Source: Vulcanimicrobiota bacterium
GTDB lineage: Bacteria; Vulcanimicrobiota; Vulcanimicrobiia; Vulcanimicrobiales; Vulcanimicrobiaceae
DNA length: 5,476 nucleotides
Assembly: GCA_030043675.1 (NCBI GenBank)
Contig: JASHXG010000283.1
Span: forward strand, 1-5,476
Direction: 5' to 3'
Made by a program: the position numbers and the translations under genes
Shown here: one piece after another, positions 1 to 5,476 of the stretch
Numbering within the stretch: position 1 is the stretch's first letter
How the letters are laid out: each line of letters starts with the position of its first letter
Notes under the pieces: model-generated
The model's database searches: none
Seen by the model: only the letters and a program-made list of their open reading frames with translations
Told to the model about the DNA's origin: nothing

Positions 1-213
1 GTGCGCGTGCGCTCGGCCATATGGCGCATGGTCGGAGCGACCGACGGCGAAACGCTGGGCGACGTGCTCCATCGTTCCGAAGCTTCCGACGCGCGCATGC
101 GCTCGCTCTTGATCGCGCTCGAGCGTGGTGCGTTCACCTACGACGACGACCTCGACGCCGCGATCCGGGACGCCTGCTCCGCCCTGGAACACTCGTTAGG
201 TTCCCCAGCATGA
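1..213 (+). CDS. C-terminal fragment of a probable DUF4129-type protein (5' end outside window)
   Basis: The frame is open from the first base to a TGA at 211-213 and encodes 70 residues. The GTG at base 1 is probably a chance codon at the cut edge, so I read this as the 3' end of a longer gene. The visible part is acidic, soluble and mostly helical. It has the pattern of the tail of DUF4129 proteins: a 'GETLGDVL' segment at about residues 16-23, then a helix with 'LLIALERGAF' at about 36-45, and a final helix ending near 'CSALEHSL'. DUF4129 genes are commonly found beside moxR and DUF58 genes, which supports the call. The stop overlaps the MoxR start codon (ATGA, 210-213), so the two are likely co-translated. 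The similarity is judged by eye, and a stand-alone 70-residue protein remains possible. Confidence 0.5.
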   Translation: MRVRSAIWRMVGATDGETLGDVLHRSEASDARMRSLLIALERGAFTYDDDLDAAIRDACSALEHSLGSPA

Positions 214-1184
214 TCGTGGCTCGTCAGCCCGCCGATTTGCGCGCAGCCCTCGCGCAGACGATCGTCGGTCAGGAGGGCGTCATCGAGGCGCTGCTGCTGG
301 CGCTGCTCTCAAACGGCCACATTCTGTTGGAAGGGCCGCCCGGCTTGGCAAAGACCCTCTCCTGCCGCTCGCTGGCGGCGGCCCTCGACGGGGAGTTCAA
401 GCGCATTCAGTTCACACCCGACCTGTTGCCCAGCGACATCGTCGGCACTCGCGTCTTCGATCAGCGCGAGAGCAACTTCGCTACCGTACTCGGACCGATT
501 TTTGCCAACGTCGTACTCGCCGACGAGATCAATCGCGCGCCGGCCAAGGTTCAATCGGCCCTGCTCGAGGCCATGCAGGAACGCCAGGTTACGATCGGCC
601 CGCAAACGTACCCGTTGCCCGATCCATTCGTCGTGATGGCGACGATGAATCCGCTCGACTCCGAAGGAACCTACGCGCTGCCGATTGCTCAGATGGACCG
701 TTTCCTCATGAAAGTCAACGTCGGCTATCCAACGCGTGACGAAGAGCTGCGGATTCTCGATCGCTTCGCCATTGCGGACACCCAGCCGCTCCGCGCCGTA
801 GCGACGCTCGAGGACGTGCGCGCTTGGCGTAAGCAGGCACACGACGTCCACATCGATGAAAAACTCAAGCTCTACATCGTTGACTTGGTGGCGATCAGCC
901 GTCACGCGGATCGCGTGACCGTTCCCTCGGAACACGGAACGCCGATGCGCGTCTCCGAGCTGATCGACTATGGAGCAAGCCCGCGCGCAACCTTAGCCCT
1001 CGCCTATCTCGCACGGGCGCGAGCACTCCTGGAAGGACGCGATTTCGCGCTCCCGGACGACGTGCGCGCCGTTGCGCCGCACGCCTTGCGCCATCGCATT
1101 GGTTTCAACTATCGCTTGACCACCGAAGGCGTCAGCATGGACGGCGCGATTGCGGCGCTGATCGCCGCAATCCCCGCGCCGTAA
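210..1184 (+). CDS. MoxR-family AAA+ ATPase
   Basis: This 324-residue protein has every landmark of a MoxR AAA+ ATPase. The family 'IVGQE' box is at residues 18-22. Walker A (GPPGLAKT) is at 42-49 and Walker B (VVLADEIN) at 101-108. The sensor-1 segment 'MATMNPLDSEGTYALP' at 143-158 carries Asn147, and 'QMDRF' at 161-165 carries the candidate arginine finger Arg164. 'GASPRA' at 255-260 provides sensor-2 Arg259. The helical lid domain fills roughly 215-324. MoxR proteins are cytoplasmic ATP-driven chaperones that act on or with VWA-domain partners, and two such partners follow directly. I chose the ATG at 210 because it makes an ATGA overlap with the upstream gene. The same frame stays open back to base 21, but that extension is arginine-rich shadow of the upstream gene. 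No strong Shine-Dalgarno is seen, which fits translational coupling. The exact substrate is unknown. Confidence 0.95.
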   Translation: MIVARQPADLRAALAQTIVGQEGVIEALLLALLSNGHILLEGPPGLAKTLSCRSLAAALDGEFKRIQFTPDLLPSDIVGTRVFDQRESNFATVLGPIFANVVLADEINRAPAKVQSALLEAMQERQVTIGPQTYPLPDPFVVMATMNPLDSEGTYALPIAQMDRFLMKVNVGYPTRDEELRILDRFAIADTQPLRAVATLEDVRAWRKQAHDVHIDEKLKLYIVDLVAISRHADRVTVPSEHGTPMRVSELIDYGASPRATLALAYLARARALLEGRDFALPDDVRAVAPHALRHRIGFNYRLTTEGVSMDGAIAALIAAIPAP

Positions 1185-1199
1185 CGGCCGGGTAAATAC

Positions 1200-2021
1200 A
1201 TGACGCTTCGTGAGGCGCTGTTGCGTGCACGACGCCGGCCCCGCAACCTCGGCGCGGGCTCGCCGACGATCTATCGCGGCGACGGGTATGAGTTCGTCGA
1301 GCTGCGCGCCTACGTTCCGGGTGACGACGTTCGCCGGATCGACTGGGCTGCGACCGCCCGCTCCGGCGAGCTGCAGAGCCGCGTCGTCCTCGAAGACGTG
1401 GCACTCACCCTGGCGGCGATCGTTGATGCATCGCCGTCGATGGAGGTCGGCCGCCGCCGGCCGCTGCTGGCTGCCGGAAGCGAAGCGCTCCACGCGTGGT
1501 TCGGCGCCGCAAGCGGGGAAGACCGCTGCGTGCGCGTCACCGCCCGCGGCGTGACCCCGCCGGCGCTCCAGCGTAAGCCGGCGGGTGCCGTTTTCGCCGT
1601 CGCAAAGGAAGAAGAACCGTTCGATCTGACCCGCGCGTTGCGCACGGCACGCGCCGCGCTGCCGCGCGGCACCGCGCTCTTGGCGATCAGCGACTGGTAC
1701 GATCTCGATCCCTCCCTCGATCGCGATCTCGCCGACCTTGGCGCGCGCTTCGATTGCACTGCTTTGATCGCGCGAGATCCTTGGTTCGAGGAGCTTCCGC
1801 TGGCAGGCATGGTGCGGCTGCGCGGCACCGAAGGCGGGAGCGTGCGCGCATACATCGGCCCGCGCGAACGCCGCGCGTATTTGCGCGCGGTGCGCGAGCG
1901 CGAAGCATGGCTGCTCAAGCGTTTCCGCGTTGCGAACTGGCGCACCGGGATTCTGCGCGAAGCCGACGGCGCAGCCTCACTGGCCGAAGCCTTCGGTTTG
2001 GCCAGGGCCGGGGTTGCCTGA
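1200..2021 (+). CDS. DUF58 domain protein (VWA-like MoxR partner)
   Basis: This 273-residue soluble protein carries the classic DUF58 signature at residues 27-66: 'GDGYEFVELRAYVPGDDVRR' leading into 'IDWAATARSG' and ending in 'VVLED'. It then enters a von Willebrand A-like fold with a MIDAS-type 'DASPSM' at 76-81 (Asp76, Ser78, Ser80) and a second acidic site 'ISDWYD' at 163-168. No signal peptide or convincing membrane helix is visible, so the protein is probably cytoplasmic. The family is of unknown biochemical function, but its genes almost always accompany moxR; a role as adaptor or partner of the ATPase is inference. The ATG at 1200 follows the moxR stop by 15 bases, with only a weak G-rich stretch (GGCCGGG) ahead of it. 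Its TGA shares one base with the next ATG (TGATG, 2019-2023). The length is at the short end of normal and no domain is missing. Confidence 0.93.
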   Translation: MTLREALLRARRRPRNLGAGSPTIYRGDGYEFVELRAYVPGDDVRRIDWAATARSGELQSRVVLEDVALTLAAIVDASPSMEVGRRRPLLAAGSEALHAWFGAASGEDRCVRVTARGVTPPALQRKPAGAVFAVAKEEEPFDLTRALRTARAALPRGTALLAISDWYDLDPSLDRDLADLGARFDCTALIARDPWFEELPLAGMVRLRGTEGGSVRAYIGPRERRAYLRAVREREAWLLKRFRVANWRTGILREADGAASLAEAFGLARAGVA

Positions 2022-2941
2022 TGAGCTTCGATCACCCCGCACGCTTGGCGGCCGGCATCGTCGGCGTGATCCTCTTCGCGGTTCTCTACACGTTCTTGGC
2101 GCGTCGTACGACCGCGCGCGACTTGCTCTATTCGAACGTTGCGTTCTTCCGTGATGCCGCGCGTCCGCGCCGCTGGATTCCGCGCGCGCTCCAAACGCTT
2201 TGGGTGTTGGCGCTCGCTGGAGTCGTGCTCGGAATTTCCGGACCGCATCTCGTGCTGCCCGTACCGGCGCGCGATGGTCACGTCTTCATCTGCATCGACA
2301 CCTCGGGATCGATGGCCTCGACCGACGTCTTTCCCACGCGCGGGGCGGCGGCAAAGGCGGCCGCACGCGCGTTCATCGCCGAGGCCCCGGCCGGAACCAG
2401 CATCGGCGTCATAGCATTCTCGGGCGCGGCGGGAATCGTCGTGCCGCTGAGCGCCGATCACCGCCTGGTCTCCTCACAACTCGACGAGGTCCCGATGCCC
2501 GATGGAGCTACCGCCATCGGTGACGCGCTCAAGCTTGCCGGAGAGTCGCTTCCGGCCAAAGGACATCGCGTCGTTATCCTGATCACCGACGGCGTCAACA
2601 ACGCCGGAACCGACCCGATGGAAGCGGCGCGCTGGCTCGGCTCACAGCACATTCCGGTCTATACCGTCGGCATCGGGACGGAGGCCGGCGGCCTGATTCC
2701 GGGGACGAGCGAAGAGGCGACGATCGACGAGGAAGCGTTGCGCGGCTACGCCTCCGTCAGCGGCGGCGCTTATGCGCGCGTCTCGAACGCGACGCAGCTT
2801 CGCGAGGCGCTGGCGCACCTCGGACGAATCACGTCGCTGCAACGCAAGGCCGTCGACGCGTCGTTGAGTTTCGCGATCGCAGGGGCGCTCGGCATGCTGC
2901 TCGCATTTCTCGCCGGCTTCGGCCTCGGCCGCTACCCGTGA
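2021..2941 (+). CDS. BatA-like membrane-anchored von Willebrand factor A protein
   Basis: This 306-residue protein has three hydrophobic segments, at about residues 9-27, 56-74 and 281-303, with a VWA domain between the second and third. The metal-ion-dependent adhesion site is complete: 'DTSGS' at 93-97, Thr164 in 'GATAIGDAL', and Asp190 in 'ITDG'. 'STDVFPTR' at 100-107 matches the stretch that follows the MIDAS in BatA-type proteins. The loop between the first two helices is rich in arginine (residues 28-55), so by the positive-inside rule the VWA domain should face outside the cytoplasmic membrane. Bat (Bacteroides aerotolerance) proteins occur with MoxR and DUF58 and have been linked to stress tolerance and envelope functions, but the mechanism is not settled. 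The ATG at 2021 overlaps the DUF58 stop. The frame is open further upstream, but that part is a shadow of DUF58. No BatB-type second VWA gene is adjacent. Confidence 0.92.
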   Translation: MSFDHPARLAAGIVGVILFAVLYTFLARRTTARDLLYSNVAFFRDAARPRRWIPRALQTLWVLALAGVVLGISGPHLVLPVPARDGHVFICIDTSGSMASTDVFPTRGAAAKAAARAFIAEAPAGTSIGVIAFSGAAGIVVPLSADHRLVSSQLDEVPMPDGATAIGDALKLAGESLPAKGHRVVILITDGVNNAGTDPMEAARWLGSQHIPVYTVGIGTEAGGLIPGTSEEATIDEEALRGYASVSGGAYARVSNATQLREALAHLGRITSLQRKAVDASLSFAIAGALGMLLAFLAGFGLGRYP

Positions 2942-3507
2942 GCCCGATCGAGCTGCTGGCGAGCTGGATCGACGATGCCGGCGGCGCCGCACGCGTGGAT
3001 GCGATCGCGATGTGCCTCGCAACCGCCGATTCCGGCGGCGGCCCCTCGGCAAGAATCGTGCTGTTGCGCGGTCTCGATGAGCGCGGACTCCGCTTTTACA
3101 CGTCATACGAGAGCCGCAAGGGCCGCGAGCTGTCGGAAAATCCTCGAGCCGCGGCGGTCTTCTACTGGCCGCAGCTCGAGCGCCAGGTACGCGTCGAAGG
3201 CACCGTCGCGCGTCTCTCGGATGAGGAGTCCGATGCCTATTTTGCGTCGCGCCCGCGTGGACACCGGATCGCGGCTTGGGCTTCGGAACAGAGCCAGGCG
3301 ATCGAATCGCGCGAAACGCTTGAAGAACGATTCACCCACTTCGAGCAGCGATTCGACGACGACGTTCCTCGGCCGCACGCGTGGGGGGGCTACTTGCTCA
3401 GGCCGGTGCGCATCGAGTTCTGGGAGGGCCGTCCCAATCGCATGCACGATCGGCGCGAGTATCGCCGCGCCGGCGACGACTGGAACGTCCGCATCTTGCA
3501 GCCGTAG
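2938..3507 (+). CDS. pdxH: Pyridoxamine/pyridoxine 5'-phosphate oxidase (PNPOx), short N-terminus
   Basis: This 189-residue flavoenzyme oxidises pyridoxine or pyridoxamine 5'-phosphate to pyridoxal 5'-phosphate, using FMN and O2, in the cytoplasm. FMN-site motifs visible are 'RIVLLR' (39-44), 'FYTSYESRKG' (53-62, with Arg60 and Lys61), Gln83 in 'LERQVR', Gln118-Ser119, Trp162 and Arg172. Substrate-site residues include Tyr101, Arg105 and 'RMH' (168-170). The protein begins directly at the first fold element (SPIELLASW), lacking the roughly 25-30 residue N-terminal segment present in the E. coli enzyme. The GTG at 2938 is chosen because it forms a GTGA overlap with the VWA gene stop. Further upstream the frame encodes only arginine-rich shadow, not a PdxH-like N-terminus. 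Compared with the E. coli enzyme as I recall it, the 'RIVLLK' lysine is Arg44, a substrate-site serine is His109, and the Gln after the signature Trp is Glu163. A related FMN split-barrel oxidase is possible but less likely. Confidence 0.92.
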   Translation: MSPIELLASWIDDAGGAARVDAIAMCLATADSGGGPSARIVLLRGLDERGLRFYTSYESRKGRELSENPRAAAVFYWPQLERQVRVEGTVARLSDEESDAYFASRPRGHRIAAWASEQSQAIESRETLEERFTHFEQRFDDDVPRPHAWGGYLLRPVRIEFWEGRPNRMHDRREYRRAGDDWNVRILQP

Positions 3508-3560
3508 GGAGAACCTCCTAGGACTGCAGACGCCGTCGAGCTAAAGTACCTCCCCCGAGC
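3508..3560 (+). other. pdxH-carB intergenic gap / carB leader
   Basis: This 53-base gap is the only real intergenic space in the window. It has no convincing Shine-Dalgarno before carB; the bases just ahead of the ATG are pyrimidine-rich (CCTCCCCC, 3549-3556). An imperfect inverted repeat, TAGGGAG...CCTCCTA at 3505-3520, overlaps the pdxH stop. It has about five pairs and no T-run, so it is a poor terminator. A weak -10-like TAAAGT sits at 3542-3547 without a matching -35. The stretch between an in-frame TAG at 3519 and the carB ATG contains no other start codon. Confidence 0.4.
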
Positions 3561-5476
3561 ATGCCCCGCCGGAACGTGATGGTCATCGGGTCGGGACCGA
3601 TCGTTATCGGTCAGGCCGCCGAGTTCGATTACGCGGGCGTACAGGCGTGTCGCGCTCTGCGCGAGGAAGGCCATCGGGTCGTCCTCGTCAACTCGAATCC
3701 CGCCACGATCATGACCGACCCCGAGATTGCCGACGCGGTCTATCTCGAGCCGCTCACGGTCGCATCACTGGAACAAATCATCGAACGCGAGCGACCCGAC
3801 GCGCTGCTTCCGACGCTGGGCGGCCAGACCGGGCTCAACCTCGCCGTCGAACTGGACGAAGCCGGCATTCTCGCGCGTTACGGCGTCGAGCTGCTCGGCA
3901 CGCCCATCCAAACGATCCGACTAGCCGAAGACCGGGCGCGGTTCAAGCTAAAGATGCTCGAGATCGGTGAGCCCGTTCCCGAAAGCGCGGTCGTCACGCA
4001 CGTCGAGGATGGAGTCGCCTTTGCCGAGCGCGCCGGCTATCCGCTGGTCGTGCGCCCGGCCTACACGCTGGCGGGCACCGGCGGCGGCGTCGTTTACGAT
4101 GAGCCGGCGCTGCGCGAAACCCTCGACGCCGGCTTAAACGCCAGCCTCATCGGCCAGGTGCTGCTTGAAACGTCTCTCCTTGGGTGGAAGGAGATCGAGT
4201 ACGAAGTGCTGCGCGACGGCGCCGACAACTGCATCATCGTCTGCAACATGGAGAATCTCGATCCGGTCGGCGTGCATACCGGCGACTCGATCGTCGTGGC
4301 CCCGTCGCAAACCCTCTCGGATCTCGAGTACCAAATGCTGCGAACCGCGAGCATCAACGTCATTCGAGCACTTGACGTGCAAGGCGGCTGCAACATCCAG
4401 TTTGCGCTCCACCCGCAACGCAGCGAGTACGCGATCATCGAAGTCAATCCGCGCGTTTCGCGCAGTTCGGCGCTGGCCTCGAAAGCCACCGGTTACCCCA
4501 TCGCCAAGATAGCGACGCGCATCGCGCTCGGGCAGCGGCTCGACGAGATCCCTAATCCCGTCACTCGGGTGACCAAGGCGGCGTACGAGCCGACGCTCGA
4601 CTACGTCGTCGTGAAGATTCCTCGCTGGCCGTTCGATAAGTTTCCGATCGCCGATACGCTGATCGGCACGCAAATGAAATCAACCGGTGAGGCAATGGGT
4701 ATTGGCCGCACCTTCGGCGCCGCGCTGCTTAAAGCGCTGCGCGGCCTCGATCTCAAGCGTGAGACCCTCACGGGCGCATTCGTCGAATGGAGCGATGCCG
4801 AGCTGGAGGCGAACGTCGCGCAGCCGACGCACGAACGCCTCTTCGCCGTCTGCGAGCTTCTCCGCCGCACCGCCGAGCCCAAGCGTAACGCGATGATCGA
4901 GCGGATCAACGAGCGCTCCGCCATCGACCGCTTCTGGCTGTACGAGTTGAACGAGCTGGTAGCCCTCGAGGAAAAGCTCCGTTCGGCCCCCGCTCCCGGC
5001 GACGTGACGCAAGCCTTGGAATCCGGCTACTCGACCGCCGGCCTCGCGCAGCTGACGGGAGCGCCCGTCGACGGAGCGCCGGCCGCCGCGTTTCGCATGG
5101 TCGATACGGCAGCCGCCGAGTTTCCGGCAAAGTCGCCCTACTACTACATCTCGCGCGGCGAGCGGGATGAGATGCGACGCACGCCCAGCGAAGCCGTCGT
5201 CGTCGTCGGGAGCGGCCCCATTCGGATCGGACAAGGCATCGAGTTTGATTATAGCTGCGTTCACGCCGCGTGGGCGCTCAAACGCGCTGGACGCTCGGCC
5301 GTCGTGGTCAACAATAATCCCGAGACCGTCTCGACCGATTTCGACGTCTCCGACGCGCTGGTTTTCGAGCCGCCCGGCCCCGACGAAGTGGAGGCGGCCT
5401 ATCAGGCGACCCAGGCCCGAGGCGTCATGCTGGCCTTCGGAGGCCAGACGGCCATCAATCTGGCCGGCGAGCTCTC
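3561..5476 (+). CDS. carB: Carbamoyl-phosphate synthetase large subunit, 3' end beyond window
   Basis: The frame has no stop from 3561 to the edge and gives 638 residues, about 60% of a normal CarB of about 1070. CarB uses two ATP, bicarbonate and ammonia (delivered by CarA) to make carbamoyl phosphate for pyrimidines and arginine. Residues 1-400 are the carboxyphosphate half: 'GSGPIVIGQAAEFDY' (10-24), 'NSNPATIMTD' (44-53), 'GGQTGLN' (87-93), 'AEDRARF' (122-128), 'RPAYTLAGTGGG' (165-176), 'GWKE' (208-211), and metal ligands Gln280, Glu294 and Asn296 before 'PRVSRSSALASKATG'. Residues about 400-540 are the oligomerisation domain. The second half begins at about 543 and repeats the first ('GSGPIRIGQGIEFDY' 550-564, 'NNNPETVSTD' 584-593, 'GGQTAINLAGEL' 627-638), the family's ancient internal duplication. 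The ATG at 3561 is the first start after an in-frame TAG at 3519 and gives an N-terminus about five residues shorter than E. coli. The ATP-grasp and allosteric parts of the second half are not seen. Two ATP-site positions are unusual (Ala171, Thr204). No carA is adjacent upstream. Confidence 0.97.
   Translation, partial: MPRRNVMVIGSGPIVIGQAAEFDYAGVQACRALREEGHRVVLVNSNPATIMTDPEIADAVYLEPLTVASLEQIIERERPDALLPTLGGQTGLNLAVELDEAGILARYGVELLGTPIQTIRLAEDRARFKLKMLEIGEPVPESAVVTHVEDGVAFAERAGYPLVVRPAYTLAGTGGGVVYDEPALRETLDAGLNASLIGQVLLETSLLGWKEIEYEVLRDGADNCIIVCNMENLDPVGVHTGDSIVVAPSQTLSDLEYQMLRTASINVIRALDVQGGCNIQFALHPQRSEYAIIEVNPRVSRSSALASKATGYPIAKIATRIALGQRLDEIPNPVTRVTKAAYEPTLDYVVVKIPRWPFDKFPIADTLIGTQMKSTGEAMGIGRTFGAALLKALRGLDLKRETLTGAFVEWSDAELEANVAQPTHERLFAVCELLRRTAEPKRNAMIERINERSAIDRFWLYELNELVALEEKLRSAPAPGDVTQALESGYSTAGLAQLTGAPVDGAPAAAFRMVDTAAAEFPAKSPYYYISRGERDEMRRTPSEAVVVVGSGPIRIGQGIEFDYSCVHAAWALKRAGRSAVVVNNNPETVSTDFDVSDALVFEPPGPDEVEAAYQATQARGVMLAFGGQTAINLAGEL

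Noticed and set aside
21..209. N-terminal extension of the MoxR frame back to base 21
   Set aside because: It would add 63 arginine-rich residues that overlap the upstream gene and match nothing in MoxR proteins. The ATG at 210 gives a normal start.
309..935. Minus-strand open frame of 208 codons opposite moxR
   Set aside because: There is no domain signature, and the plus strand carries all MoxR motifs over the same bases.
1310..2461. Long minus-strand open frame of 383 codons opposite DUF58 and the VWA gene
   Set aside because: The product is very rich in Arg, Ser and Ala with no recognisable motif, and it lies opposite two clear families. It is typical high-GC antisense shadow.
3505..3520. 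Inverted repeat over the pdxH stop as a transcription terminator
   Set aside because: It has about five pairs including a G-T pair and a mismatch, a tiny loop and no following T-run.
3496..3524. Possible sigma-70 promoter TTGCAG - 17 bases - TAGGAC before carB
   Set aside because: Only about three of six bases match in each box, which is chance level in this composition.
5196..5207. Four tandem GTC triplets in carB
   Set aside because: They encode Val546-549, an ordinary hydrophobic strand before the second 'GSGP' motif. No sign of a functional repeat.
4134..5264. Several minus-strand open frames (131-194 codons) opposite carB
   Set aside because: They are shadows of carB; the plus frame is continuous and matches CarB throughout.
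3588..5339. Repeated 'GSGPI.IGQ..EFDY' and 'N.NP.T..TD' blocks as a recent duplication
   Set aside because: This is the ancient internal duplication shared by all CarB proteins, not a new event.

Overview
This is a high-GC bacterial window, roughly two-thirds G+C by eye. It is densely packed and every supported gene lies on the plus strand. Codon third positions are strongly G/C. The gene set (MoxR ATPase, DUF58, membrane VWA protein, PdxH, CarB) is chromosomal and vertical in character, and I see no mobile elements, RNA genes or CRISPR. The taxon cannot be fixed from this sequence. The CarB wording, together with MoxR/DUF58/VWA genes, would fit an uncultured high-GC phylum such as Candidatus Eremiobacterota, or a relative of Firmicutes/Actinobacteria. 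That is a low-confidence guess.

Layout. At 1-213 is the 3' end of a gene whose remainder lies upstream; it resembles the C-terminal tail of DUF4129 proteins. A tight three-gene module follows: a MoxR-family AAA+ ATPase (210-1184), a DUF58 protein (1200-2021) and a BatA-like membrane-anchored von Willebrand A protein (2021-2941). Then come a short pyridoxamine 5'-phosphate oxidase, pdxH (2938-3507), a 53-base gap, and carB, the large subunit of carbamoyl-phosphate synthetase. carB starts at 3561 and runs off the right edge. It is open for 638 codons with no stop.

How the genes fit together. The first five genes are joined by a 4-base ATGA overlap, a 15-base gap, a 1-base TGATG overlap and a 4-base GTGA overlap. 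They look like one translationally coupled operon. MoxR ATPases are known to work with VWA proteins in chaperone-like assembly or metal-insertion roles. Here the ATPase, a soluble DUF58 partner and a membrane VWA partner are encoded together. pdxH (vitamin B6 cofactor synthesis/salvage) is fused to the end of this operon by overlapping codons. carB (pyrimidine and arginine precursor) may be read through from it or have its own unrecognised promoter. No carA is visible.

I did not find a clearly new biological system. The points worth a second look are the MoxR/VWA-pdxH coupling, the N-terminally short PdxH with substitutions at usually conserved positions, two unusual residues in the first ATP site of CarB, and the absence of carA next to carB.
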